Shown here piece after piece: positions 52,549 through 61,280 of a stretch of DNA of 64,000 nt. The stretch comes from Mycobacterium paraseoulense (GTDB lineage: Bacteria; Actinomycetota; Actinomycetes; Mycobacteriales; Mycobacteriaceae). The notes beneath the pieces are model-generated. The model did no database searches. It worked only from the letters and a program-made list of their open reading frames with translations, and was not told the DNA's origin. A program made the translations under genes and the position numbers. The stretch's first letter is position 1. Each line of letters begins with the position of its first letter. Location of the stretch: assembly GCF_010731655.1 (NCBI RefSeq), contig NZ_AP022619.1:4154001-4218000 (forward strand). The letters run 5' to 3'.

Positions 52549-52815
52549 CGTCATCCTTCGATACGGAGGGGTGGCGATCGTGGCGGCTACTGAGGTTAGG
52601 TTTGCCATGCCGAACCGCTTCCCCAAGTTACCCGTCAAGCCCGCCGCCAGCAACGTGGTATGCCCGAAGGCCGGCTTTGAACGTGCGACCATCTTTGCTG
52701 GCCAGATGGGCACCGGCGAAAAGTTAGGGCACCCCGATTCCGAAGTTTGGCAAACCTTCCGACCCGGGGATCCGGCCCTCTGCAGTACGACGGGCCGACT
52801 GAGGCGGAGGTTCCC

Positions 52816-53634
52816 CTACTTGTCGGGGCCCATGGCCGCGGCCGCGGCTTGGGCGAACAGCTCGACGGCTTGCTTGCGGGTTAGCGAGGCCAACATTTGC
52901 GCTGCGGCGCGCATCATGTCGCCGACCATCAGGGTCGGCCCGTTGCCCAGGTTGTCGAACGCCTCCGCGATGACTTCGGCCACCGGGGCCGCGCCCGGCG
53001 GCACCTCGTCGAGCGACGCTATCTGGCCGCGGCTGTGTTCGAGTTGCCGCAGGGCGGGAGTGTCGGTCTTGCCCAGGATCAACCCGAGGACGTCGACGCC
53101 CTTGTCGTGCAACTCGGCCCAAAGCGCCTCGGCGAAGACCATGTCGAACGCTTTCGTCGCTCCGTAAGCCACCATGTTGGCGCCGCCGGCCAGGCCGGCG
53201 CCCGACCCGAACAACACGATCCCGCCGCGGCCCCGCTCGACCATGGGGGCGGCGAAATGGTGGCACAGCTGCATCGGCACCATGCAGTTGCGCTGCACCA
53301 TCGCTTCGGCGACTTCGATCGGATTGGCCAGAAACGGCTCGAAGTTCGGGTCGGCGCCCGCGCAGTAGACGAGGAAGCCCACCTCCAGGTCGCTGGTCGC
53401 CGCGGCGATCGCGGCCGCCGCGTTCGGTTCGACGAGGTCGATGGCGAGCGTGCGCGTGGACGCCGACGTACCGTTGCGGATCTCGGCCGCGACCTCGTCG
53501 AGGACGGCTTGGCGGCGGGCGACCAGCACGACATTGATCCCGCGATCGGCGAGCCCGTGGGCGAACGCCGCCCCCACCCCGTCGGAGGCGCCCGCGACCA
53601 GCGCCCACGGTCCGTATTTGGTGGCGAACGTCAT
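52816..53634 (-). CDS. short-chain dehydrogenase/reductase
   Basis: A 272-residue SDR: WALVAGASDGVGAAFAHGLADRG, VVLVARRQAVLDEVA (Arg-rich, NADP-like), LVYCAGADP, LFGSGAGLAGG (Ser) and YGATKAFDMVFAEALWAEL. It is third in an operon with the ADH and SnoaL genes and starts directly after the SnoaL stop. It may act on the same substrate as its neighbours. Confidence 0.85.
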   Translation of the reverse strand: MTFATKYGPWALVAGASDGVGAAFAHGLADRGINVVLVARRQAVLDEVAAEIRNGTSASTRTLAIDLVEPNAAAAIAAATSDLEVGFLVYCAGADPNFEPFLANPIEVAEAMVQRNCMVPMQLCHHFAAPMVERGRGGIVLFGSGAGLAGGANMVAYGATKAFDMVFAEALWAELHDKGVDVLGLILGKTDTPALRQLEHSRGQIASLDEVPPGAAPVAEVIAEAFDNLGNGPTLMVGDMMRAAAQMLASLTRKQAVELFAQAAAAAMGPDK

Positions 53635-54048
53635 CTAGGGGCTCCCTACCGTCGTGAGGCGTACCTGGGTGTAGCGCCGCCGGGCGATGCGCCAGCCCTC
53701 AGCGGTGCGCACGATCTCGTCGTCGTAAAAACCGATCGCGTTGACGCCGGCCGTGTTGTCGCCGGCCATGATCAGCCCGTCGATGTAGGTCCGCGCGGTC
53801 GCCGTATCCCCCGCGACGGTGATCGCCTGGTTGGTCAGGCGGTGCAGCGTGTGCCCCGCCAGGGCGTGCACCTGCTCCATGAAGTCCGCGACGGCGTCGA
53901 TGCCCGTCCACGTTCCGATCTCCCCGTAGTCGAGTTCGCAGTCGGCCGTGAACACCGTGCGAAAGAGCGGCCAGTCGCGCCTGTCTATGCCGGTGGCGTA
54001 GCGCACCAGCAGCTCACAGATGTCCTGGCGGTCATCGCGTTCGGTCAT
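53635..54048 (-). CDS. SnoaL-like/NTF2-fold protein
   Basis: A 137-residue alpha-beta barrel protein: DDRQDICELLVRYATGIDRRDWPLFRTVFTADCELDYGE, then a C-terminal IVRTAEGWRIARRRYTQVR. The Y--GID-RDW segment is typical of SnoaL_4 proteins near dehydrogenases. ATG at 54048 overlaps the ADH stop by 4 bp (ATGA). The fold is shared by isomerases, hydratases and binding proteins; the reaction is not predictable. Confidence 0.82.
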   Translation of the reverse strand: MTERDDRQDICELLVRYATGIDRRDWPLFRTVFTADCELDYGEIGTWTGIDAVADFMEQVHALAGHTLHRLTNQAITVAGDTATARTYIDGLIMAGDNTAGVNAIGFYDDEIVRTAEGWRIARRRYTQVRLTTVGSP

Positions 54049-55097
54049 GGCGGGCCTCCGTTCGGATGGACCACGATGCGCGGCGGGCCGTCGGACCGGC
54101 GGGCCAGCTCGAGCGCGTCGGGCACTTCGTCGAGTCCGATGATCTTGCCGATGCTGGGGAGCAGATCGAGCCGCCGGGCCGCGATGGCGTCGAGCGTGCC
54201 GTACCAGTCCTGCGGGTGGGGGCCGCCGCCGAATTGGATGGTGACGCCTTGCCGGGTGGCGGTGGTGATGTCGAGCGTGTCGCCGGTGTACCAGCCGCCC
54301 GCGCAGTAGAGGCGGGTCGCCATCTCGGCGGATTCGACGAGGTTCTGGATCAGCCCGGTGGCGCCGACGCACTCGAATAGCACTGCCGGGCCGGGCAGTC
54401 CGCGTTGCGCGCGCACTGTTTTGAACGCGTCGAACGGGGACTGTTCGGCGGGGTCGATCACGACGTGTGCGCCGAACCGGTCGCGGGCCAGCTCCCGGCG
54501 GTCGGACTTGTAGTCCGCCACGAGGATCGGCTCGATGCCGCGGCCGGCCAGCGCGGCGACGGCCGAGAGACCGATCGCGCCGGCACCGACCACGATGGCG
54601 ACCTCACCCGGTTGCATGCGGGCCGACCGGACGTAGAACTCGCCCACGGCGAACGCGTCGGTCAGGGCCACGGCGTCACTGGACACGTCACCCGGGACGG
54701 GCTTGGCCGCCACCTCCGAAACCACCAGCAGTTCACCGAAACTGCCCTGCGCCTCGGGATGCTGGCCGATGATCCGCATCCCGCCGGCCCCGCCGTCGAC
54801 AAGGCGCACCGGCATGGCCGTCACGCGCGCACCGATCGCGAACTGATCCGTACAGCCCGGTCCGTGGCCGACGACCTCGCCGACGAACTCGTGACCCAAC
54901 ACAATGTCGCGGTCGGTGTCATACAGCGAACGGCCGGTCGGATCGTCGACGGCGAGTTCGGGATGGTCCATGAAATGTACGTCGGACGCGCAGATCGCGG
55001 TGCTCAGAGTGCGCAGCAAGAGCTCGCCGGGTCCGGGCTCCGGGTCGGGCGTCTCGCGGACCTGCAACCGACCGCCTCTCAGCACCGCAGCGCGCAA
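54045..55097 (-). CDS. zinc-dependent alcohol dehydrogenase family protein, no structural zinc cluster
   Basis: A 350-residue MDR-type dehydrogenase. CASDVHFMDHPE and GHEFVGEVVGHG give the catalytic zinc residues; AIVVGAGAIGLSAVAALAGRG is the NAD fold. The four-cysteine structural zinc loop is missing, replaced by RLVDGGAGGMRIIG. The start is TTG at 55097 (TTGCGCGCT), with AAGG nearby. First gene of an operon with SnoaL and SDR genes, divergent from the IclR gene. Confidence 0.86.
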   Translation of the reverse strand: MRAAVLRGGRLQVRETPDPEPGPGELLLRTLSTAICASDVHFMDHPELAVDDPTGRSLYDTDRDIVLGHEFVGEVVGHGPGCTDQFAIGARVTAMPVRLVDGGAGGMRIIGQHPEAQGSFGELLVVSEVAAKPVPGDVSSDAVALTDAFAVGEFYVRSARMQPGEVAIVVGAGAIGLSAVAALAGRGIEPILVADYKSDRRELARDRFGAHVVIDPAEQSPFDAFKTVRAQRGLPGPAVLFECVGATGLIQNLVESAEMATRLYCAGGWYTGDTLDITTATRQGVTIQFGGGPHPQDWYGTLDAIAARRLDLLPSIGKIIGLDEVPDALELARRSDGPPRIVVHPNGGPP

Positions 55098-55108
55098 ACC
55101 CTTAACCT

Positions 55109-55137
55109 TCTCGAATAGTCGATATAGAATCTCGAAT
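55109..55137. promoter_or_regulatory. TCTCGAAT direct repeats, IclR site candidate
   Basis: Two copies of TCTCGAAT (55109-55116 and 55130-55137) lie 21 bp apart, two helical turns, in the gap between the ADH operon and iclR. The same-face spacing fits a dimer or tetramer of IclR. It is the least GC-rich stretch nearby. Confidence 0.5.
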
Positions 55138-55156
55138 GTTCGTTTAACTCTAAATT

Positions 55157-56074
55157 GTGCGGCAGGGGAGTCAAGCCATTCGCGGATCGACGTCTGCGCC
55201 GACGGCCCGGGTGCTCGACGTTGTCGAGCTCCTGGCGCGGTCCGGAAATGCGCGGCTACGATTCTCCGACGTCGTGCGCGAACTCGGTCTGACCCAGGCG
55301 ACGGCGCATGCGATTCTGAAGACCTTGTGCGACCGGGGGTGGGCCAGCCGCGATCCGGTCACCAAAACGTTCACCCTGGGCCCGGCGCTGGCCGTCGTTG
55401 CGGCGCGAACGGACACCGTCCGGCCGCTCGCACACGCGGCCCGCTCCGCGGCGTTGCGGTTGTCCCGCGAAGTCGGCTACGCCTGCTCGGTGGTCGAGCG
55501 GTTCGGGGATTCGTTGGTGGTCACCGCGTTTGAGGGCGAGCCCGCCACCCAGCCGTCCGGAATACCCGGCGACCGCATCCCATACGCCCCGCCCTTCGGG
55601 GTCGCGCTCGCCGCCTGGGACGACGAGGATGAACAACGCGCGTGGATCCGCCGCGGCGCGGGCAACAACCCCGATCGCGTCCGGCGGCTCGAGCAGGTAT
55701 TGGCGCACACGCGTGAGCGCGGCTTCGACGTCGACTGGACGACGCCCGCGCTTGCCCAGGCCGTGCAGGTGGTCGGCACATTGGACAGCGCCGACATGCC
55801 GACGCCGGTGCGCTACATCATGGATCAATTGCTCGTCGAGTTCACCACCATCGGCTTCCTCTCCGACGACAACCCCGGCCGGCGCAAGCAACCCGTGGTG
55901 ACCATCGCCGCACCGGTTTTCGATGAGCGGCGGGTGGCCCTGATGGTGGCCGTGCACCCGCTGTGTCCGCTGTCCGCGCGGCAGATCCGGGTGATCGGGA
56001 AGCATTTGACCGACGAAACGACTGCGATCAGCGTGGGCCCGCGGCGGGCCGCGGCGGTCGATCGCGCCGTCTAG
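55157..56074 (+). CDS. IclR family regulator
   Basis: A 305-residue regulator. Winged-helix: TARVLDVVELLARSGNAR, FSDVVRELGLTQATAHAILKTL and WASRDPVTKTFTLGP. The C-terminal IclR ligand domain includes GDSLVVTAFEGEP and APPFGVALAAWDDEDE. The GTG start at 55157 has no strong ribosome site, so it may be leaderless. The probable target is the divergent ADH-SnoaL-SDR operon. Its TAG stop lies at the left edge of the inserted IS110 element; before insertion lysR probably followed 8 bp later. Confidence 0.88.
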   Translation: MRQGSQAIRGSTSAPTARVLDVVELLARSGNARLRFSDVVRELGLTQATAHAILKTLCDRGWASRDPVTKTFTLGPALAVVAARTDTVRPLAHAARSAALRLSREVGYACSVVERFGDSLVVTAFEGEPATQPSGIPGDRIPYAPPFGVALAAWDDEDEQRAWIRRGAGNNPDRVRRLEQVLAHTRERGFDVDWTTPALAQAVQVVGTLDSADMPTPVRYIMDQLLVEFTTIGFLSDDNPGRRKQPVVTIAAPVFDERRVALMVAVHPLCPLSARQIRVIGKHLTDETTAISVGPRRAAAVDRAV

Positions 56075-56129
56075 GCTCCGCTCAGTGTCAGGGTGAGGTT
56101 GCCGCTTGGTGCGGTGGTTGGATCCTGAT

Positions 56130-56273
56130 CACCTGGTGTTTGGCTCGTAGGCTCGTTGCCGCTTTCGGGTTGGCGTTCATGCGTTTTGTCGGCATCAGGT
56201 GTGAAGGACCGGCCGGCGTGACTTGATAGGAGCGTGGCATCGCCCCCACTGAGATGTGTCCGCCGACCGGCCC
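56130..56273 (+). ncRNA. candidate bridge RNA of the IS110 element
   Basis: The 5' non-coding region folds into two stem-loops. Stem 1: CACCTGGTG (56130-56138) pairs with CATCAGGTG (56193-56201), one G-U. Stem 2: 56206-56218 pairs with 56261-56273, 11 of 13 pairs. Each loop has TAGG in its 5' arm (56148 and 56227), the same four bases that flank the element. TAGGCTC (56148-56154) equals the left junction (56072-56078), ATAGGAG (56226-56232) equals the right junction (57361-57367), and CACTGAG (56247-56253) is complementary to 56081-56087. IS110 elements are known to encode guide RNAs in this position; the fold here is by eye. Confidence 0.55.
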
Positions 56274-56306
56274 AACCGTCACCTCACAGTGAAGGAGGCA
56301 ACCACC

Positions 56307-57359
56307 ATGGTTGTTGTTGGAGCCGATGTCCACAAGCGCACGCATACGTTTGTCGCCGTGGATCAGGTGGGCCGCAGAATCGGCGAGAAGGTCGTCGAGG
56401 CCACTACGGTAGGTCATCGCCAGGCGATCCGATGGGCTCGCACCCAGTTTGGTGTCGAGCTGGTGTGGGCGATTGAGGATTGCCGACATTTGTCGGCGCG
56501 ATTAGAGCGCGATTTGTTGTCCGCCGATCAGAAGGTGGTACGAGTCCCGTCGAAGTTGATGGCCCAGACCCGGGCCTCGGCTCGTACGCGGGGCAAGTCT
56601 GATCCGATTGACGCGTTGGCTGTCGCGCGGGCGTACCTGCGTGAGCCCGATCTTCCGGTGGCTTCCCACGATGAAGTGTCGCGGGAGTTGAAGCTGCTGG
56701 TGGATCGGCGTGAAGACCTTGTGGGGCAACGCACTTCGACGATCAACCGGTTGTTGTGGAGAGTGCACGAATTAGATCCTGGCCAGGCGCCGAAACCGGC
56801 GTCGCTGGATCTGGCCAAGCACCGCAGGACGCTCGGTGATTGGTTGGCCGCCCAGCCCGGTCTGGTGGCCGAGTTGGCCCGCGAGGAGTTGGCCGACATT
56901 ACCCGACTCACCGAGGCCATCAATGTTTTGGCGAAACGGATCGGCGAGCGTGTCCGCGCGATCGCTCCGGCGTTGCTTGCCATGCCCGGCTGCGGCGAGC
57001 TCACCGCCGCCAAGATCATCGGCGAAACCGCCGGGGTCGCCCGCTTCAAAAGCGAGGCGGCGTTCGCCCGGCACACAGGCGTGGCGCCTATCCCGGTGTG
57101 GTCAGGCAACACCGTCGGCCGCGTCCGGATGACCCGCACCGGCAACCGCCAACTCAACGCCGCTCTGCACCGCATCGCGGTCACCCAGATCCGTCTCGAC
57201 GGCCTCGGACAGGCCTACTACCGCAGCCGTCTGGCCGCCGGCGACTCCAGCACCGAGGCCCTGCGCTGCCTCAAACGCCGCCTCGCCAGAGTGGTCTTCC
57301 ATCACCTCCACACCGACCACAACATCCGAACAAAGCCTTGCCAACCGGCAGCGGCTTGA
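56307..57359 (+). CDS. IS110-family transposase (DEDD recombinase)
   Basis: A 350-residue recombinase. The N-terminal RuvC-like DEDD domain shows VVVGADVHKRTHTFVAV (first Asp), WAIEDCRHLS (Glu-Asp) and SDPIDALAVARAYL (final Asp pair). The C-terminal Tnp_20 domain has MPGCGELTAAKIIGET, FARHTGVAPIPVWSGNTVGRV and TGNRQLNAALHRIA with the serine region conserved in the family. ATG at 56307 follows AAGGAGG. The length and motifs look intact, so the element may still be active. It works with the RNA from the upstream non-coding region. Confidence 0.92.
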   Translation: MVVVGADVHKRTHTFVAVDQVGRRIGEKVVEATTVGHRQAIRWARTQFGVELVWAIEDCRHLSARLERDLLSADQKVVRVPSKLMAQTRASARTRGKSDPIDALAVARAYLREPDLPVASHDEVSRELKLLVDRREDLVGQRTSTINRLLWRVHELDPGQAPKPASLDLAKHRRTLGDWLAAQPGLVAELAREELADITRLTEAINVLAKRIGERVRAIAPALLAMPGCGELTAAKIIGETAGVARFKSEAAFARHTGVAPIPVWSGNTVGRVRMTRTGNRQLNAALHRIAVTQIRLDGLGQAYYRSRLAAGDSSTEALRCLKRRLARVVFHHLHTDHNIRTKPCQPAAA

Positions 57360-57373
57360 CATAGGAGAAACAT

Positions 57374-58303
57374 ATGGAATTGCGGCAGTTGCGCTATTTC
57401 GTGGCCGTCGCAGAGGAGTTGCACTTCGGCCGGGCCGCGCAACGCGTGCACATCTCCGGACCCGCGCTCTCGCAACAGATCATCGCGCTGGAGCGCGAAC
57501 TCGGCGCCGACTTGTTCGTGCGTGACCGGCGCAGCGTTCGGTTGACCGAAGCCGGACGGACCTTTCTTCCGGACGCGCGCCACATCGTGGCGCTGGCCGA
57601 CGACGCCAAGCGCCGGCTCGAGCGGGCGGCCGCGCGCAGCACGCCCGTGCGCCTGGGTTACGTCAGCTGGCTGCCCGAGGACATCACGACCCTGGTGGGG
57701 TCGGCGGCGGATTTGCGCCTCGACGAATGGGTGCTGCCCTCGCACGCGCAGGCCGACCGCGTGGCCGAGGGCACCCTCGACATCGCGCTGGCGTGGGTCA
57801 CCGCCGGCCAGGTCGAGGAAGGCGGCCTGACCGCGCACCTGCTGCGGACCGAGCCGCTGCGTGCGGTCCTTCCCGGTGCCAGTTCGACCGAACCCGTTGC
57901 AGCACAACACATCAGCGTGCTCGTCGACACCGACGAGTCGGCGTGGTCGTCGTGGAATCGGTACGCCACGGAATTCGCCGCCGCCGTCGGCGCCCGTGTG
58001 GTACGCATCGACGACGGCGGCATCACCGGGGATGCGTTCCACGCGCATGTGCGCCGGGTGGGCGGGGCCGTGCTCGCGTCACCGAAACGCCATACCGCGG
58101 CGCTCCCGCCCAGTCTGGGTCAGCGTCCCGTCGCCGACCCGATACCGCTGTGGACGTGGTCGCTGCTGCACCGCCGCGACGACGACCGCGCCAGCGTGCG
58201 CGGCGCCGTGGACGCGCTGCTGGCGATTGCGTGCACCCGCGGCTGGCCGACCCCGCCCGCCGGACGGTGGTGGGCCCCGGCGGACGACCCCCACCTGCGG
58301 TGA
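57374..58303 (+). CDS. LysR family regulator
   Basis: A 309-residue regulator. The winged-helix begins MELRQLRYFVAVAEELHFGRAAQRV with SGPALSQQIIALERELGADLFVRDRRSVRLTEAG. The periplasmic-binding-like sensing domain follows. AGGAG lies 6 nt before the ATG; it straddles the presumed IS junction. The IS110 element separates it from its original neighbour, so it may now be transcribed from the IS. The next gene, 92 bp on, is MmgE/PrpD, a possible target. Confidence 0.88.
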   Translation: MELRQLRYFVAVAEELHFGRAAQRVHISGPALSQQIIALERELGADLFVRDRRSVRLTEAGRTFLPDARHIVALADDAKRRLERAAARSTPVRLGYVSWLPEDITTLVGSAADLRLDEWVLPSHAQADRVAEGTLDIALAWVTAGQVEEGGLTAHLLRTEPLRAVLPGASSTEPVAAQHISVLVDTDESAWSSWNRYATEFAAAVGARVVRIDDGGITGDAFHAHVRRVGGAVLASPKRHTAALPPSLGQRPVADPIPLWTWSLLHRRDDDRASVRGAVDALLAIACTRGWPTPPAGRWWAPADDPHLR

Positions 58304-58395
58304 GAAGTCTCATCGAGCACTGGTAAGAGAACGGTCCTGGACGGCGGGCCTGCGCTGCGCTTCAGTGAAATGAGCAGCCTGGAAGGCAAAAAGTC

Positions 58396-59802
58396 ATGGC
58401 AGATAACTACGTTGTGGACGAGCTCGCCGGTTTCGTGGTCGGCGCCGAGTCGGCCGACCTGGCGGGCCGGCCGCGCGCGCTGATGAAGCGCAACGTGCTC
58501 GACAGCATCGCCTGCGCGGTCGGTTCGCTGGACGGTGAACTCGTCGGGGCGATTCGCGACCACACCATCCAGTTCAGCGGAGTTCCCACCGCCACACTGG
58601 TCGGCGGCGGACGGGCGTCGGTGGACCAGGCCGCCTTCTTCAACGCGGTGCTGGTGCGCTATCCCGATCTGTTGGACACCTATCTGACGATCGGAGGGCT
58701 GTGTCATCCCGCCGACAACTTTGGCGCCGTGTTGGCGGTCGCCGAGCACACCGGTGCCAGCGGAGCCGATTTCCTGCTGGCTCTGGCGGTCGCCTACGAG
58801 GTGCAATGCCGGTTCAGCGCGCAGGTTCCCGTGATGGCGCGGGGACTCAACCACGCGTTGCAGCTGTCGATGTCGGTCGCGGCCGCCGCGGCGAAGCTGC
58901 TTGGGCTCAGCGCCGGCGAGACCGCCAACGCGATCGCGGCCGCCGCGACCGACAATGTGTCGCTGGCGACGGTGCACGCCGAACCGGTCTCGAATTGGAA
59001 GGGCATTTCGCCGGCCATCACCGGCGTGCGCGCGGTGTACGCAACCATGTTGGCCGCCCGCGGCGTCACCGGGCCCAGGTCGTTGTTCGAGGGCCCACAC
59101 GGCCTGGTGCAACTGTTCGACCAGCCCATCGACCTGGCCACCGCCGACCGCCGGCTCGCCTGCGTCGAACAGACCTACCTCAAGCAGTACTGCTCCCTGA
59201 TCCACGGGCAGGTGGTCATCGACGCGGTCTTGGCGCTGCGCACCGAAAACGACCTGCGCGGCGAGGACGTCGCGCGGGTGACCCTCGAGGTCTTCCAGGG
59301 CGCGTACGACTTTGCCGGTGGGGGAGCCTACGGCGCCAAGGACGATCCGCGCACCAAGGAGCAGGCCGACTACAACCTCAAGTACCTCACCGCGGTGGCG
59401 CTCCTCGACGGCGGGGTGGGCCCCGAACAGCTGGAAACCGAACGCGTTTCACGCGGCGACGTGCGGGAGCTGTTGACGCGTGTCGACGTCAAACCCGCGG
59501 CCGACCTGACCGCCGACTATCCCCGGCGCACGGCGGCCCGGGTGCACCTGGTGACCCGCGACGGGCGCGAATTCGACCGTGAACAAGCCGATTACGAGGG
59601 CTCCCCGACCCGGCCCATGTCGTGGGAGCGCGTCGCGGACAAGTTCGGATGGCTGGCCGAGCCCTTCTGCGACGAAGCGCTGCGCGCCGACATCGTCACC
59701 GCGGTCGACCGCCTCGACGAGATTTCCGTCGCCGACCTCACCGCCCTGCTGGGCGCGGCGAGCCCCACCACCCAACGGCCGCGCACCCACCCCCGGTTCT
59801 GA
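58396..59802 (+). CDS. MmgE/PrpD family protein
   Basis: A 468-residue member of the 2-methylcitrate dehydratase/cis-aconitate decarboxylase-like family: RNVLDSIACAVGSLDGE, AFFNAVLVRYPDLLDTYL, GGLCHPADNFGAVLAVAE, GLNHALQLSMSVAAAAAKLLG, NWKGISPAITG and a late KEQADYNLKYLTAVALLDG. No prpB or prpC genes are near, so a propionate role is not supported. ATG at 58396 has GGAAGG upstream. Possibly controlled by the LysR protein. Confidence 0.87.
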   Translation: MADNYVVDELAGFVVGAESADLAGRPRALMKRNVLDSIACAVGSLDGELVGAIRDHTIQFSGVPTATLVGGGRASVDQAAFFNAVLVRYPDLLDTYLTIGGLCHPADNFGAVLAVAEHTGASGADFLLALAVAYEVQCRFSAQVPVMARGLNHALQLSMSVAAAAAKLLGLSAGETANAIAAAATDNVSLATVHAEPVSNWKGISPAITGVRAVYATMLAARGVTGPRSLFEGPHGLVQLFDQPIDLATADRRLACVEQTYLKQYCSLIHGQVVIDAVLALRTENDLRGEDVARVTLEVFQGAYDFAGGGAYGAKDDPRTKEQADYNLKYLTAVALLDGGVGPEQLETERVSRGDVRELLTRVDVKPAADLTADYPRRTAARVHLVTRDGREFDREQADYEGSPTRPMSWERVADKFGWLAEPFCDEALRADIVTAVDRLDEISVADLTALLGAASPTTQRPRTHPRF

Positions 59803-59857
59803 CGCGCGCCGTGCGCGCCCCCTTGCGTGGGCCGCCGCCCGCAGTCGATGATCGGCC

Positions 59858-60622
59858 ATGCGCAAAGATCAGGGCATCAATCGGTGGGAGTTGGTCACCT
59901 GTGCCATCGCGGGGCACGCCACCTATGCGCCCGACGACGATGGCCTCGCCGCGCGGCTGAGCGGTACCACCGGGCTCGGGGAAGTGTGGCGGTGCCTGCG
60001 CTGCGGTGAATTCACCGTGGGGGAGCCGCACGGCCGCGGGCGCGCCGAGGACGCGCCGATGATCATGCGCGGCAAGGCTTTACGTCAGGCCATCATCATT
60101 CGGACGCTCGCGGTGGAACGACTGTTCCGAGCGGTGGTGATCGCGCTCGCCGCGTATGCCGTGTGGAAGTTTCGCGGTGCGCGCGGCGCCATTCAGGCAA
60201 CCCTCGAACGCGACCTGCCCATCTTCCGCGCCGCCGGGTTCAAGGTCGATCAGATGACGATCGTGCACGAGTTGGAGAAGGCGCTGGCCGCCAAGCCCTC
60301 CACCCTGGCCCTGCTGACGTTGATGCTGGCCGCCTACGCGCTGCTGGAGGTCGTCGAAGGCGTCGGCCTGTGGTTACTGAAACGCTGGGGCGAATACTTC
60401 GCGGTGATAGCCACCTCGGTGTTCCTGCCGTTGGAGGTGCACGACCTGGCCAAGGGCATCACGATGACCCGGGTGGTCACCTTCACGATCAACGTGGCCG
60501 CCGTGATCTACCTGTTGTTCTCGAAGCGTCTGTTTGGATTGCGGGGTGGCCGCAAGGCCTACGACGAGGAACGGCGCGGCGAGCAGCTGCTCGACGTCGA
60601 GAAGGCCGCCGCCAGTACGTGA
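59858..60622 (+). CDS. DUF2127 membrane protein with N-terminal zinc-ribbon-like segment
   Basis: A 254-residue protein. The N-terminus has CAIAGHATY and WRCLRCGEF, a possible metal-binding ribbon. Then come four hydrophobic helices (LFRAVVIALAAYAVWKF, TLALLTLMLAAYALLEVVEG, YFAVIATSVFLPLEV, VVTFTINVAAVIYLLF) of DUF2127. Function unknown. It ends 2 bp before the convergent thioesterase gene. Confidence 0.8.
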   Translation: MRKDQGINRWELVTCAIAGHATYAPDDDGLAARLSGTTGLGEVWRCLRCGEFTVGEPHGRGRAEDAPMIMRGKALRQAIIIRTLAVERLFRAVVIALAAYAVWKFRGARGAIQATLERDLPIFRAAGFKVDQMTIVHELEKALAAKPSTLALLTLMLAAYALLEVVEGVGLWLLKRWGEYFAVIATSVFLPLEVHDLAKGITMTRVVTFTINVAAVIYLLFSKRLFGLRGGRKAYDEERRGEQLLDVEKAAAST

Positions 60623-60624
60623 CA

Positions 60625-61239
60625 TCAGCCCGGCGGCTGCCGCGGGTGGATGAAAATGCCGTGCGCTTCGACCGTGACACCATCCTCGTCGGCGAGGTGG
60701 CCGACGGCGAACGTCTTGACCCCGTCGGTGCGCTCGACATGGGCCTGTGCGCGCAACGGCCGCTCCAGCGCTGTCCGGCGGCGGTAACGCAGGGTGAGCG
60801 TGCCGGTGTAGGCGGGCCGGCCGGGCTGGTGCGCCGTCGCACCGAGCACATGGTCGAGCACCAGCGCGCAGACACCGCCGTGAACATGGCCCGGCGGTCC
60901 TTCGTAGGCCGGGCCCAGCGTGAATTCCGACCACACCAGGCCGTCGGCCTCGTGCCGGACCACCAATGGCGGTGCCACCGGGTTGCGGACGCCGATTACC
61001 GCGTTTCCCCACGCGACGGCCTGGCCGTCGGGGGTGTGGCGCACGCCCACGGGCCCCGGCTGCGCCGTCTCGCCCAATTCGGCTGCGGCCGCGTCGATCT
61101 TGGCCTTCGCCGAGGCCACCGCCGCCGGCTCGGCTTCGCTGCGGATGCTGACGTCGAGGAGCCGGCGGATCGAGTCGGCCAGCGGCGCGTAGACCGATTC
61201 GAGTTGGCTCAGATCGACGCGGGGCGTTTCGTCAGGCAT
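60625..61239 (-). CDS. PaaI-type hotdog thioesterase
   Basis: A 204-residue hotdog-fold protein. The helix and active-site strand GHVHGGVCALVLDHVLGATAH give the H-G-G ... D pattern of acyl-CoA thioesterases; GTLTLRYRRRTALERPLRAQAH is the following sheet. An N-terminal helical segment of about 70 residues precedes the fold. It probably hydrolyses an acyl-CoA. ATG at 61239; divergent from an SDR gene. Confidence 0.85.
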   Translation of the reverse strand: MPDETPRVDLSQLESVYAPLADSIRRLLDVSIRSEAEPAAVASAKAKIDAAAAELGETAQPGPVGVRHTPDGQAVAWGNAVIGVRNPVAPPLVVRHEADGLVWSEFTLGPAYEGPPGHVHGGVCALVLDHVLGATAHQPGRPAYTGTLTLRYRRRTALERPLRAQAHVERTDGVKTFAVGHLADEDGVTVEAHGIFIHPRQPPG

Positions 61240-61280
61240 CTCGGCAACCTAACAGGGCCGCGGCTGGTAAGAACGGAGCG

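Larger units (their letters stand above)
56076..57365 (+). mobile_element. IS110-family insertion sequence (about 1.29 kb)
   Basis: The element consists of a structured 5' non-coding region of about 230 bp and one transposase gene, without terminal inverted repeats, as expected for the IS110 group. TAGG occurs at both ends (56072-56075 and 57362-57365). Removing one copy plus the element restores ...TAGGAGAAACATATG: iclR stop (TAG) running into a Shine-Dalgarno (AGGAG) for lysR. Boundaries are therefore known to within four bases. Only one copy is in the window. Confidence 0.75.

Noticed and set aside
52591..52610. IdeR-like iron box half (GAGGTTAGGTTTGCC)
   Set aside because: Only about 12 of 19 positions match the IdeR consensus; the right half is lost and the neighbouring gene is not an iron gene.
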